A stretch of DNA of 64,000 nucleotides from CAWGCA01 sp963820955. Its GTDB lineage: Bacteria; Pseudomonadota; Gammaproteobacteria; Chromatiales; Chromatiaceae. A program made the translations under genes and the position numbers. Location of the stretch: NCBI GenBank assembly GCA_963820955.1, contig CAWGCA010000016.1, positions 1 through 64,000 of the forward strand, written 5' to 3'. The notes beneath the pieces were generated by a model. It was given only the letters and a program-made list of their open reading frames with translations, did not search any database and was not told the DNA's origin. Numbering within the stretch: position 1 is the first letter of the stretch; every line of letters begins with the position of its first letter. Shown one piece after another: positions 23,815 to 33,287 of the stretch.

Positions 23815-26172
23815 TCACTCTTTAACGACATACGTGTAGAGTCGGGTAGAACCATCCACCTGTTCCTGGTAGACACCCTGAATTTCGTTTGCGAAGCCCG
23901 GGAAGCGTGCATAGCTTTCCTCAAACATGCGGAAGTAGTCGAGCATCGGTTTGCAGCGCTCCGTGTAACGCTCACCCGGCACCACGACACCAATGCCGGG
24001 CGGATAAACGAGGTTGAGGGTCGCGGCGACGCGGCCTTCCAGTTCATCCAGCGGCAGGTAGTCCACTTCGTTGGCGATGAATTTCTGGATGGCATCCTGC
24101 GGCGACATAGCGATCTCCGGAAAATGCTCGGCGCTGAACTGTTTCTTCTGCAGGCCTGAGCAATCGTGATCCTTGTAGAACCGGTGCATGGCAACGCAGA
24201 GATCGCGCACGCCGGTTGTCGCATAATCTTCGTAGTGCGCCCGGGTAAAGGCAGGCAGGACTTCCGCGAGCGGGGCGTTACGGTCAAACAGGCGCTTGAA
24301 GCTGACCAGTGCGGAGATCAGCGTGCCGGCCTTGCTGGTTTCGATACCCGGGGTGATCAGGAACAGGATGGTGTTCAGGTCATTCTTCTCCGGGACAATA
24401 CCGCGTTCGCGCAGGAAACTTGCCAGTACGGACGCCGGTATTCCCCAGTCCAGGTATTCACCGGTCTTGCGATCGAAACCCGGCGTGGCCAGTTCGAGCT
24501 TGCACGGATCAATCATGGCATAGCCGTCTTCGACGTATTGATAGCCGTGCCAGCTGGCTCCCTTGCGCATATCCCAGCACTGTTTTTCTTTCAGCAGGAT
24601 CTCGGTCGGTATGTCTTCCCAGGGCATATCGACCAGGTCCTGGGTATGCTCCGACCCCTTGACGCTGACCAGGTCCGGAACGAAGGGGTCGAAGAACCAC
24701 TTCTCCTGATCACTTTTAGCCTCGGCGACAAACTGCTGCGTCAGCTTGCGCAGGCTCTTGCGCATCTCGATGGTGGTTTTAATCGCCTCGTTCCACAGAT
24801 GAAAACCGTTGCGGCCTTTCATCATCTGCGCGCCGACATCCAGCGAGGCCCACAGTGGGTAAAATGGTGAGGTGCTGGCGTGCAGCATATAAAACTCGTT
24901 GAAGCGTTTATGGTTCACATGCCGGTGCTGACCTTCGATATGATGGTCCTTCACGCAGATCTGTGAGGCCTGTGAGAATCCCGACAGTTGTTTATGAGTG
25001 GATTGCGTCGAGAAGATACCAGGGTCATCAGGTCCGACTTCCAGTTTCATGGCGCAGTTATTGTGAAACAGCGGGTGGAACGGCAGGTAGGCGCCCCAGG
25101 CCTCGTCAAACAGGATGTAATCGCACAGGTGTCCGACCCGATCGAGGACATCACGCACGTTGTATATCGTACCGTCGTAGGTCACCGTCTGCATGATAAG
25201 CACACGGAACGGGCGCTTTTCTTTCCAGCGCTCCGGGTCTTCCACCAGCGGGTGGTCCTTGATCTTCTGACGGATATTGTCTTCATCCCAGGCGTGATAG
25301 TGGACCGGTCCGATCAGACCCTGGGCATTGCGGTCGGTTTCGAGATAGACAGGAATTCCGCCGCCGATCTGCAAGGCGCCCTGGAAATTGGACTTGTGAT
25401 TGTTGCGGTCATAGAGCACCAGATCACCTTTCTTGACCAGCGAGCTCAGAACCACCTTGTTGGAGGTAGAGGTGCCGTTGAGCACAAAGTAGGTGCGATC
25501 GGCGCTGAGTACTTTTGCCGCTTCCACCTCGGCCTGTTTCGCCGGCCCTTCATGGATCAGCAGGTCGCCCAGCTCGACGTTGGCGTTACAAAGGTCGGTG
25601 CGAAAAACGTTTTCACCCAGGTAATCGAAAAAGGCACGGCCAATCGGGCTCTTGCGAAAGAACATGCCGCCATTGTGACCCGGGCAGTCCCAGGCCTCAT
25701 TGCCGCGATCATTGTAATCGGCCAGAAAACCGAAGAAGGGTGTCTTCAGTGAGTTGACATAGTCATCGTAATGGCGGTTGACGAAGCGCGCGATAAAGTC
25801 CGGTGTGTCTTCGTCCGCGAGCAGGAAGCCGGCAATGTCTTCGGTTAGCAGCTCGCGCACCTCGGGGATGTCATCCCGGTCGAACACCACCACGAAAGTC
25901 GGCGCTTCAAGCCCGATGTCTTTCATTTTCGCAATGATCTTGCGGGTGTCGATGGGATCGTTTTCATCACCCCATTCGACCAGCACGGTACCCACCGAAG
26001 CGTCGCGTTCGATCTCCGTCAGCGCATCGCGGGTGTTGGTGACGATATCGACGTTGAGATGGTGCTCGTCCTCCAGGTGCTCTATGACTGCCTGGCCGTG
26101 CAGGCGCATCGGCCGACGCTCCTGCGCCGTGTCTGCAATGATCAGCACTTTATAGATATCACGAAACATCAT
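23815..26172 (-). CDS. speF: ornithine decarboxylase (SpeC/SpeF-like), PLP-dependent
   Basis: 785 residues, three domains as in bacterial Orn/Lys/Arg decarboxylases: an N-terminal wing (1-130), the large aspartate-aminotransferase-fold PLP domain, and a C-terminal domain. The PLP lysine is in STHKQLSGFSQ (about K394). The segment VNHKRFNEFYMLHASTSPFY with LWASLDVGAQM is the ornithine-type version and separates it from the AdiA and CadA types encoded upstream. Other landmarks are DCPGHNGGMFF, GTSTSNKVV and ILFDEAWGAY. It converts ornithine to putrescine and CO2, consuming a proton in the cytoplasm. AGGAGGT precedes ATG 26172. It is longer than E. coli SpeF (about 730). An APC antiporter gene lies 60 bp upstream and an acetyltransferase follows directly. 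Confidence 0.9.
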   Translation of the reverse strand: MMFRDIYKVLIIADTAQERRPMRLHGQAVIEHLEDEHHLNVDIVTNTRDALTEIERDASVGTVLVEWGDENDPIDTRKIIAKMKDIGLEAPTFVVVFDRDDIPEVRELLTEDIAGFLLADEDTPDFIARFVNRHYDDYVNSLKTPFFGFLADYNDRGNEAWDCPGHNGGMFFRKSPIGRAFFDYLGENVFRTDLCNANVELGDLLIHEGPAKQAEVEAAKVLSADRTYFVLNGTSTSNKVVLSSLVKKGDLVLYDRNNHKSNFQGALQIGGGIPVYLETDRNAQGLIGPVHYHAWDEDNIRQKIKDHPLVEDPERWKEKRPFRVLIMQTVTYDGTIYNVRDVLDRVGHLCDYILFDEAWGAYLPFHPLFHNNCAMKLEVGPDDPGIFSTQSTHKQLSGFSQASQICVKDHHIEGQHRHVNHKRFNEFYMLHASTSPFYPLWASLDVGAQMMKGRNGFHLWNEAIKTTIEMRKSLRKLTQQFVAEAKSDQEKWFFDPFVPDLVSVKGSEHTQDLVDMPWEDIPTEILLKEKQCWDMRKGASWHGYQYVEDGYAMIDPCKLELATPGFDRKTGEYLDWGIPASVLASFLRERGIVPEKNDLNTILFLITPGIETSKAGTLISALVSFKRLFDRNAPLAEVLPAFTRAHYEDYATTGVRDLCVAMHRFYKDHDCSGLQKKQFSAEHFPEIAMSPQDAIQKFIANEVDYLPLDELEGRVAATLNLVYPPGIGVVVPGERYTERCKPMLDYFRMFEESYARFPGFANEIQGVYQEQVDGSTRLYTYVVKE

Positions 26173-26232
26173 TGGAGTACCTCCTGTAACTGATTGCCTC
26201 TAACCAAGAGAAATCTGCCAATTCCCACTGGT

Positions 26233-27612
26233 CTAATCGATGCCACTTTTCTGTGCGTCACCCGCGGTTGTCGGCTCAGGCGTGGAAACCAGGTACAGCC
26301 ATACCGGAACCGCCAGCATTATCAACAGCAGCGAATACAGGCCGGCATCCGGCCCGGCGCCATAAATGGTGGCCAGGGAAAACACGAAGGCCACCGTGCC
26401 GAACGGTATGTAAGGGCCGATCGGAAGCGTTTTGGATGCCGGGTTGCGGGTGACGTAAAGCACTCCCTCTACGGCTGCACAGAACACGTACGGGATCATG
26501 GCCGCGTCCGTGGACAGGTTGACAATCAGGTCGTAGAACACCGCAAGGGCCTTGGTCCCGGAGATATCGACCAGGTAAAGCAGGGATGACAAGGTGACAG
26601 ATATCAGGATCCCGTAGACCGGGGCACCTTTAGCCGACACGCGCGCGAAGATCGCGGGCATTGCGCCATCGCGGGCCGCCGCCATCGGCACCTGGGACAT
26701 CATCAGCGTCCAGCCGTTGAGCGCGCCGAGCGAGGAAATGACTGCTGCCAGCGCGATGGTAATGGCCGCCCACTCACCCCACATGACTTGGGCGGCATCG
26801 GAAAACGGTGCCGACGACAACATGAGTGTCTCGCGCGGAATAACGCCCATCACCACCACGGTGCCAAGGATATAGACAGAGGCCGCAATCAGCGTACCGA
26901 GCACGGTAGCGCGGGGAATGGTGCGCGTCGGATTGATGACGTTGCCGGCCGGCACCGTCGCCGACTCGATACCGAGGAAGGCGAACATGGTCAGCGGCGC
27001 CGTGGCAGCGAGGGCGCCGAGGAATGGTTTGCCACTCGGGTTGATGGTTTCAAAGGTGCCCCAGTCGACCCAGAACAGGCCGAATACACTGATGGCAATA
27101 AACGGCACCAGCTTGGTATAGACGGTAACCGCCATGAACATCCCGGCGTCCTTGACCCCGCGCATGTTGATGGCCGCCACCAGCCAGATGGAGCCCAGTG
27201 CCGTGCCAAGTTTGAGCAACGGGTAGTCGGTGAATACCGGAAACAACACGCCCAGGTAGCCCACCAGCGCTGCGGCCATGGCCGGTAGAGAGGCCCAGAT
27301 GGATATCCAGTAACCCCAGGCGATCAGGAACCCGGCAAAACGACCATACCCGAGTCGGGTGTACGCGTAAGGTCCGCCGGTCACGGGTGCGATACGCGCC
27401 AGACGAGCGAAAACCATGCCGAGGCACACAGCACCGAATGCCATCACCCCCCAGCCGATGATGGCGACTGTTCCATAGGGTGCCAGTGCCGCGGGCGCAA
27501 TGAAGAAACCCGAGCCGATCATGTTGCCGACCACCAGCGCCGTGCACATCGCCAGGCCCAGGCCACGTTCTTCGCTCACCGGTTGCTGACTTTTTGCTAT
27601 AGCGTCGCTCAT
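26233..27612 (-). CDS. APC-superfamily amino acid/polyamine antiporter
   Basis: 459 residues with about 12 membrane helices. The APA-type signature GNMIGSGFFIAPAALAPYG (helix 1, substrate carboxylate-binding GSG loop), TGGPYAYTRLGYG and FAFLGIESATVPAGNVINP place it near AdiC/CadB/PotE exchangers. It lies between two binding-protein genes and the ornithine decarboxylase, so ornithine:putrescine or arginine-linked exchange is the natural role. The exact pair cannot be read from motifs. It is clearly diverged from the second antiporter of this cluster (29557-30900), which suggests different substrates. Confidence 0.85.
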   Translation of the reverse strand: MSDAIAKSQQPVSEERGLGLAMCTALVVGNMIGSGFFIAPAALAPYGTVAIIGWGVMAFGAVCLGMVFARLARIAPVTGGPYAYTRLGYGRFAGFLIAWGYWISIWASLPAMAAALVGYLGVLFPVFTDYPLLKLGTALGSIWLVAAINMRGVKDAGMFMAVTVYTKLVPFIAISVFGLFWVDWGTFETINPSGKPFLGALAATAPLTMFAFLGIESATVPAGNVINPTRTIPRATVLGTLIAASVYILGTVVVMGVIPRETLMLSSAPFSDAAQVMWGEWAAITIALAAVISSLGALNGWTLMMSQVPMAAARDGAMPAIFARVSAKGAPVYGILISVTLSSLLYLVDISGTKALAVFYDLIVNLSTDAAMIPYVFCAAVEGVLYVTRNPASKTLPIGPYIPFGTVAFVFSLATIYGAGPDAGLYSLLLIMLAVPVWLYLVSTPEPTTAGDAQKSGID

Positions 27613-27681
27613 ACCTTACAGGCCTGTCCTTTCTGCTGTGTTTTCAGTCCCGGAACCGCGGCGGTGTTCGACGCCCAACGG

Positions 27682-28611
27682 TCACGGGCGGGCATAGACC
27701 TCGAATAACAAGTCCGTCATTTCGTCGGGCTTGCCGAAGTAACGGGTATAAATGTCGCTGATTGCACCGGAGTGGTACAGGTCGCTCAGGGTGGTGTCCA
27801 CCAGCAGGCGGAAATCCTCGTCGCCACGGGCGGTCACCAGGGCGATCGGTTCGTGACTGAAGTAACGGTCAAGTACCATCAGGTCTTCGTGGCCCTGACT
27901 CCGGGCAGCGTAGTTTTCAAGAATAATACGATCGGCAAAGTAGGCGTCCGCTTTTTTGCGGGCCACCAGGTCGACGCCTTTTTCATGCGTGTCTACCGTT
28001 ATGATTCTGGAAATAATCCCCAGGGTGTAAACCTTTTTGCGAACCCACTGTTCGCTGGTGGTGCCGGCATGCACGGCGTAAATATGATTGACCAGGCCGC
28101 GATTCATGGTCGTGCCCATTCTCGGACTGGCGCGCCTGGCATCGCCCTCAAGGACATTAACCAGCGAAGGATGGACGTCTCTGCGCAGCAGCACCCCGAT
28201 ACCGCCGGAGTAGACAGGCAGGGAAAAAGATACCCGTTCGCGCCGTTTCAGCGTCGCTGTTACGGCACCACAGAGTATGTCGACTTCCCCGCCTGCCACC
28301 ATGCCGAAACCCGGTTCCATAGGTGTCGCAATGTACTTGACGTCCAGACTGGTCAGGCCAAGCGCGGCCTTTACGCTGTCGGCGACTTTTCGACAAAGCC
28401 CTATCGAATAGCCTTCGGCACGCCCATCTGCGGCTTTGATGGAAAACGGGGCCTGATCGGGTATAAACCCGACAGTGAAGGTGCTTGTGCGCTGGATGCG
28501 TTCCAGTGTCTGTGCCGAAGACAGCACCGGCACCAGCAGCAGGCCCATGAGCAGGGCCGACAAAGCGGCGTGCGTCAATTTCGCGGATAATTGCCCGCTA
28601 GCTCCTGTCAT
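27682..28611 (-). CDS. periplasmic amino-acid-binding protein (SBP_bac_3), second of pair
   Basis: 309 residues: signal peptide (cleavage near LSSAQ), then a family-3 solute-binding protein (TLERIQRTSTFTVGFIPDQA, DGRAEGYSIGLCRKVADSV, AGGEVDILCGAVTATLKRRE, YFADRIILENYA). Such proteins bind amino acids for ABC importers, but no ABC permease or ATPase gene is in this cluster. The start overlaps the stop of its paralogue by ATGA. It may feed a distant ABC transporter, pass ligand to an antiporter, or sense basic amino acids; the last two are speculation. Confidence 0.85.
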   Translation of the reverse strand: MTGASGQLSAKLTHAALSALLMGLLLVPVLSSAQTLERIQRTSTFTVGFIPDQAPFSIKAADGRAEGYSIGLCRKVADSVKAALGLTSLDVKYIATPMEPGFGMVAGGEVDILCGAVTATLKRRERVSFSLPVYSGGIGVLLRRDVHPSLVNVLEGDARRASPRMGTTMNRGLVNHIYAVHAGTTSEQWVRKKVYTLGIISRIITVDTHEKGVDLVARKKADAYFADRIILENYAARSQGHEDLMVLDRYFSHEPIALVTARGDEDFRLLVDTTLSDLYHSGAISDIYTRYFGKPDEMTDLLFEVYARP

Positions 28612-29516
28612 TGGCGGGCATAGGCCTTGAACAGCGTCTGGGTAATCTCGCTGGGCTTGCCGAAGTAACCGCCGTATAGCTCAGCAAACGCATCAGAGCG
28701 ATACAGGTTGCTCAGGGTCGTATCCACCACCAGGCGAAAGTCGTCGTCATTCCGTGCGCTGGCCAGCGCGATGGGCTCATAGGTGAAATAGCGATCCGCC
28801 ACCATCAGCTCATCAGCGTCTTTTGACTGCTGCTTATAGGCGAGGAGAATCGGACGATCGGCAAAGTAAGCAGAGGCTTCCTTGTCGGCAACCATAGCGA
28901 CACCTTTGGCGTGCTCGTCGACCGTCACCACCGTCGCGGTAACACGCAATCCCGCGATCTGCTTGCTAACCCACTCTTCAGTAGTGGTGCCGGCATGGAC
29001 CGCGTAGGTATGATCGGCCAGACCGCCTCTCACCGTGGCGCGCCATTTCGGTCCGGTAGTTGCTTCTTTGCCATGGATCACGCGGATCAGGTCCGGCGGT
29101 GCGTCAGTACGCAGCAGGGCGCCCATGCCACCATTGAAGATCGGGATGGAAAAGGCTACCTGCTTGCGTCGTTCCAGCGTGTCGGTGACAGCGCCGCAGA
29201 GCAGGTCCAGCTGGCCATTGGCAACCATTCCCAGGCCGGCTTTAACGCTGGTGGAGGTGTACTTCACCTCCATATTGGACAGCCCAAGCTTGGCCTTGGT
29301 CGCTTCCGCGATTTTCTGGCAGAGCTCGATGCTGTAGCCTTTCGCGCCACCAGCCGCGGCGGATGAGAAGGGTTGCTGATCAGGCACAAAGCCAATCGTG
29401 AAAGTGCCCGAACTCTTGATGCGCTCCAGCGTTTCCGCGGAAACACCCAGGGGCACTACCAGGAGGGCCATGACAATGGCTGCCATGCTACGGTGAATCA
29501 GTTGTGTATATCGCAT
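28608..29516 (-). CDS. periplasmic amino-acid-binding protein (SBP_bac_3), first of pair
   Basis: 302 residues with signal peptide (cleavage near VSAET), then SBP_bac_3 domain: TLERIKSSGTFTIGFVPDQQ, GAKGYSIELCQKIAEATKAK, MVANGQLDLLCGAVTDTLER, AYFADRPILLAYKQ. It is clearly paralogous to the next gene over the whole length, a tandem duplication that has since diverged. In GAVTDTLERR the usual ligand-carboxylate Arg region of the family is preserved. It lies 40 bp downstream of the PotE-like antiporter, within the same run of genes. Confidence 0.85.
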   Translation of the reverse strand: MRYTQLIHRSMAAIVMALLVVPLGVSAETLERIKSSGTFTIGFVPDQQPFSSAAAGGAKGYSIELCQKIAEATKAKLGLSNMEVKYTSTSVKAGLGMVANGQLDLLCGAVTDTLERRKQVAFSIPIFNGGMGALLRTDAPPDLIRVIHGKEATTGPKWRATVRGGLADHTYAVHAGTTTEEWVSKQIAGLRVTATVVTVDEHAKGVAMVADKEASAYFADRPILLAYKQQSKDADELMVADRYFTYEPIALASARNDDDFRLVVDTTLSNLYRSDAFAELYGGYFGKPSEITQTLFKAYARQ

Positions 29517-29556
29517 ACTTTTGATTCCTTAATCTGTCATTTTTAAATAGGTTAAT

Positions 29557-30900
29557 TCAAGCGGCGGCCGCTTCTTCTCCCGCGCCGGGTGCTTCCTGGC
29601 CGACGAACCGCTTGGCGATAAAGCCATACAGCAGGTAGCCGATCATCATCACGATCGTACCGCCCATCACCGCTTCCATACCAGAGGCGTACAGGGCGTA
29701 AATGCTGTAAAAAATAGCGACAAACACGGCGATCAGGTTGGTTTTGAATTTGTGTTCTTCAGTCTTGGCCTTGTACATCACCACCATGAGCGCCGATATC
29801 GAGAGGATATAGGGCACAATATTGGTGACCGCCGCCAGGTTGACCAGTTTATTGAACTGGGCGGTGGCATCCGGTGACATGGTGGACACGGCCATCAGGG
29901 TCTGGATAACGCCTGCCACGAGCATACCGATAATCGGCGCATTCTTGGCGCTGACCTTGGAAAAGAATTTCGGGAACATGCGACCGTCAGCCGTGAACTT
30001 GGAGGTCTGGCTGAGGGTGAATTGCCACCCCAGCAGCGAACCTACGCAGGCGATAACGGCCAGTGCCATGATGATCTTGCCGACGGTCGGATTGAACATC
30101 TGTGCATACACAGCGGCAAACGGTGCACTGGATTTGGCCAGCTCCGGATTAGGCACGATACCCTGGATCACGGTGGTGGACAGGATATAAACGACAGCCG
30201 CTCCCATGGTACCGAGCATGCAGGCCAGAGGAACATTTTTCTTCGGGTTCTCCACCGCATCAGAGTTTTGCGCGGCCGATTCCATACCCAGGAAAGCCCA
30301 CAGGGTTAAAGGAATACTTGCGGCAATCGCGTCACCGATCGGCTTGTTGTTTGGATTCCAGGCGGCGACTAATACCTCGGGCTTGAAGTAGAACCAGCCA
30401 ATAATGCACAGCATACCCACCGGGATGATGACACCCCACACAGTAATTGAACCGATCTGGCCGGTGACTTTAGGCCCGCCGAAGTTGGCAAGCGTAGTCA
30501 GCCAGATCAGTCCAACGACCCCGACAAACAATGGCACCGCGCCGGTACCCAGCCAGGGGAAAAACGGCGTCAGGTAGCCCACTGCCGAGATCGCAATGGC
30601 TACGTTGCCAATTGCCAGTGAAAGGTAATAGAGGAATGATGCCATGAAAAAGCTCGACTTGCCGTGCGCTTCTTCCGAGTAGGCCGACATACCGCCCGAA
30701 CGTGGACAAAGCACGCCGAGTTGGGCAAAGCTGTAGGCAATTGCCATCGAGCCTACGGCGGTGACAATCCACGATAGCAGTGAGACTGCCCCGAGTTGGG
30801 CCATACTGGCAGGCAACATGATGATGCCTGAGCCCATCATGTTTACCGTCACCAGGGTGGTGAGCCCCATAAGGCTCATTTTTTTGCTGGAATCAGCCAT
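29557..30900 (-). CDS. potE: PotE-like putrescine/ornithine antiporter
   Basis: 447 residues and about 12 membrane helices. It follows E. coli PotE through long stretches: VNMMGSGIIMLPASMAQLG, SGGMSAYSEEAHGKS, NVAIAISAVGYL, GQIGSITVWGVIIPVGMLCI, LWAFLGMESA, ENPKKNVPLA and GSLLGWQFTLSQ. PotE exchanges cytoplasmic putrescine for ornithine (or imports putrescine at neutral pH). AAGGAG is well placed before ATG 30900. It lies 54 bp after adiA, so it might instead serve arginine:agmatine exchange; motif similarity favours PotE. The C-terminus has an Ala/Glu-rich tail. Confidence 0.88.
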   Translation of the reverse strand: MADSSKKMSLMGLTTLVTVNMMGSGIIMLPASMAQLGAVSLLSWIVTAVGSMAIAYSFAQLGVLCPRSGGMSAYSEEAHGKSSFFMASFLYYLSLAIGNVAIAISAVGYLTPFFPWLGTGAVPLFVGVVGLIWLTTLANFGGPKVTGQIGSITVWGVIIPVGMLCIIGWFYFKPEVLVAAWNPNNKPIGDAIAASIPLTLWAFLGMESAAQNSDAVENPKKNVPLACMLGTMGAAVVYILSTTVIQGIVPNPELAKSSAPFAAVYAQMFNPTVGKIIMALAVIACVGSLLGWQFTLSQTSKFTADGRMFPKFFSKVSAKNAPIIGMLVAGVIQTLMAVSTMSPDATAQFNKLVNLAAVTNIVPYILSISALMVVMYKAKTEEHKFKTNLIAVFVAIFYSIYALYASGMEAVMGGTIVMMIGYLLYGFIAKRFVGQEAPGAGEEAAAA

Positions 30901-30954
30901 GCAAGACTCCTTGCTTCGTCTCTAGGTTAATGAAATATCTTTAAAGAAAAATCG

Positions 30955-33264
30955 TTACGCTTTAATACACAGCACGTTGTACACGCCATCGACCACTTCG
31001 GCGCCCTCCACTTCATGTTCAAACCCGGGGAAGTTGGCATCCCACTGGCCCAGGGCTTTGAGGTAGTTGATCTGCGGACTGTCCTTGCCACCGAGGTTCT
31101 CGCCGGACATCGCCATGGGGATGCCGGGTGGATAAGGCATAACCGCATTGGCAGCGATACGGCCGGGCAGTTTTTCCGCCGGGACCAGTTCCACGTCGCC
31201 GGTGACCATGTATTCGAAGGCGTGCCGCGGTGTCATTTCCGGTACCGGGATGGTGGAGTAAGCTTCGTTCAGGACAGATCCGAGATCGTACTTCCTGAGA
31301 AAGTCAAACATCTCGTCACCCAGGTCTTTCAACCCCATAAAACCGTAGCGGTCCGGATGATCCCTGACCAGCTCGGGCAGGACTTCCCTTAGCGGCGCGT
31401 TACTGTCATAGAAGCGTTTGAACGACAACAGCGTATTGATCAACGTGGCCCATTTGCCCTTGGTAATGCCGACACTGAAGAGAAACATCACCTGGAAGTC
31501 GGTGGTGCGGGTCGGCACAATGCCGAAGCGGCCCACGTAGGCGGTAAACAGTTCCGCGGGCACACCCTCTTCCAGCAGCTTGCCATCATCACCCATGCCA
31601 GGCGTCAGCAGGCTGACCTTGATGGGGTCGAGCATGCACCAGTTGTCTGTCAGGTCGGTAAAACCGTGCCAGGTATCTTTTGGATGCAGTCGCCAGCAGT
31701 CCTGCTCATTGACCAGCAGATCCGCCGGGGCTTCGGCGAAATCGTGTTGCTTGCCGGTTTGCGGGTCCTTCACTACCTCGGCGTTCCAGGGTTTGAAGAA
31801 CCAGTCGCCGTCGGCCTGGTGACGCTTGTACATGCGCGCCACGGCCTGGCGGAAATCGACCGCTTCCCGGATGACGTCAGTGGTCAGCAGGGTACCGCCG
31901 GCACCGTCCATCATGGCGCTGGCAATGTCATTCGAGGCGATGATGGCATACAGTGGCGAGGTCGTGGCATGCATCATGTAGGACTGGTTGAAGCGGTCGT
32001 GTGGAATGGCATCGCGACCGTCACGGACATGAATGTAAGAGCCCTGCGACAACGCCGTCAGCAGTTTATGCGTGGAATGTGTGGCGAACACGGTGGGCGC
32101 ATCTTCGACGTGTTCACCGGGATCGCCACGCATGGCGTAGTGGTCGGCATAAACCGGATTGAAGCGGGCATAGCCGTACCAGGCTTCGTCAAAGTGCACG
32201 CGCGGACTGCTTTGCGCCAGCAGGTCCTGTGCTTCGGCGGCGTTGTAGCAGAGGCCGTCGTAAGTGCAGTTGGTGAGTACCGCGTACCTCGGGTCTTTGT
32301 TGGCGGCATCTTTGGTCAGCGGACTGTCGGCGATCTTTTTCTGAATCGTTGCTTTGGTCATTTCCTCAGGGTGGATCGGTCCGATGATGCCGTAGCGGTT
32401 GCGCGTGGGCACCATGTAGACGGGCAAAGCACCGGTCAGCATCAGCCCCTGCTCGATGGACTTGTGACAGTTTCGGTCGCACACCGCAATATCGCCTTCC
32501 TTCAGGCAGGCCTGCCAGATAGTGCGGTTCGACTCGGAAGTACCGCCGACCACATTGTAGGAACGGTGGGCGCCGAACACCCGGGCGGCATAGGCTTCGC
32601 TGTCGGCGATCGGCCCGGAATGGTCCAGCAGCGACCCGAGCTGGCCGCGTTCGATGCCCATGTCGGTGCGGAACAGGTTCTCGCCGTAAAAGTCGAAGAA
32701 GGCACGGCCGACCGGCAGCTTGGTAAAGCCGATGCCGCCCTGGTGTCCCGGCGCCGACCAGGAATGCTCGCGCAGGCGGGAATACTTGGCGAGCGCCGCA
32801 GCGAATGGTGGCAGCATTTGCTCGCGGTAACGATCCACTGCGGCTACCACGCGACCGGCGATGAAGTTGGCGGTGTCCTGCAGCATCCAGACGAATTCCT
32901 CCACCTGTTCCATCACGTGCTCGGTGATTTCCCGGGCGCGTTCGCTGGTCTGGGCCATCAGGAACACCGGGATGTTTTCGTGGCGGTTGGTCAGTTCTTC
33001 GAGCAGTAACGCCGCCGGTGGTTCGCCGGAATCGGTAGTGCCCTGCAGCTCCCAGCTGAGCAGTACAGCATGAATTGAGGTGTCAGACACGATGTTGGCC
33101 AGACCATCCTCGTAACTGATCGCCTTGATAACGACTACATCGCGAAGCTCCAGCTCATCGACCAGCGACTGGGCGCTGCGGCCCAACGCGGTTTCCAGCT
33201 GCGCCAGGCCTTCTTCGATGATAAGCACCTTGCTCTCGATGGGGCGTTGATTGGTCAGGATCAT
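30955..33264 (-). CDS. adiA: biodegradative arginine decarboxylase
   Basis: 769 residues, very close to E. coli AdiA (756) along the full length. The PLP lysine is in STHKLLTALSQGSYIHVRDG (about K400), then RFNQSYMMHATTSPLYAI, WFFKPWNAEVVKDPQTGK, NWCMLDPIKVSLLTPGMGDD, GIVPTRTTDFQVMFLFSVGI, PGRIAANAVMPYPPGIPMAM and FPGFEHEVEGAEVVDGVYN. It decarboxylates arginine to agmatine, consuming a proton, and family members form decamers at low pH. The ribosome-binding site GGAG precedes ATG 33264. It is flanked by a porin gene upstream and an antiporter gene downstream on the same strand. Confidence 0.95.
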   Translation of the reverse strand: MILTNQRPIESKVLIIEEGLAQLETALGRSAQSLVDELELRDVVVIKAISYEDGLANIVSDTSIHAVLLSWELQGTTDSGEPPAALLLEELTNRHENIPVFLMAQTSERAREITEHVMEQVEEFVWMLQDTANFIAGRVVAAVDRYREQMLPPFAAALAKYSRLREHSWSAPGHQGGIGFTKLPVGRAFFDFYGENLFRTDMGIERGQLGSLLDHSGPIADSEAYAARVFGAHRSYNVVGGTSESNRTIWQACLKEGDIAVCDRNCHKSIEQGLMLTGALPVYMVPTRNRYGIIGPIHPEEMTKATIQKKIADSPLTKDAANKDPRYAVLTNCTYDGLCYNAAEAQDLLAQSSPRVHFDEAWYGYARFNPVYADHYAMRGDPGEHVEDAPTVFATHSTHKLLTALSQGSYIHVRDGRDAIPHDRFNQSYMMHATTSPLYAIIASNDIASAMMDGAGGTLLTTDVIREAVDFRQAVARMYKRHQADGDWFFKPWNAEVVKDPQTGKQHDFAEAPADLLVNEQDCWRLHPKDTWHGFTDLTDNWCMLDPIKVSLLTPGMGDDGKLLEEGVPAELFTAYVGRFGIVPTRTTDFQVMFLFSVGITKGKWATLINTLLSFKRFYDSNAPLREVLPELVRDHPDRYGFMGLKDLGDEMFDFLRKYDLGSVLNEAYSTIPVPEMTPRHAFEYMVTGDVELVPAEKLPGRIAANAVMPYPPGIPMAMSGENLGGKDSPQINYLKALGQWDANFPGFEHEVEGAEVVDGVYNVLCIKA

Positions 33265-33287
33265 TAGTTGCTCCAGGTTTTCAGCGA

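Noticed and set aside
31666..33009. Long plus-strand frame opposite adiA
   Set aside because: Antisense shadow of a highly conserved arginine decarboxylase gene.
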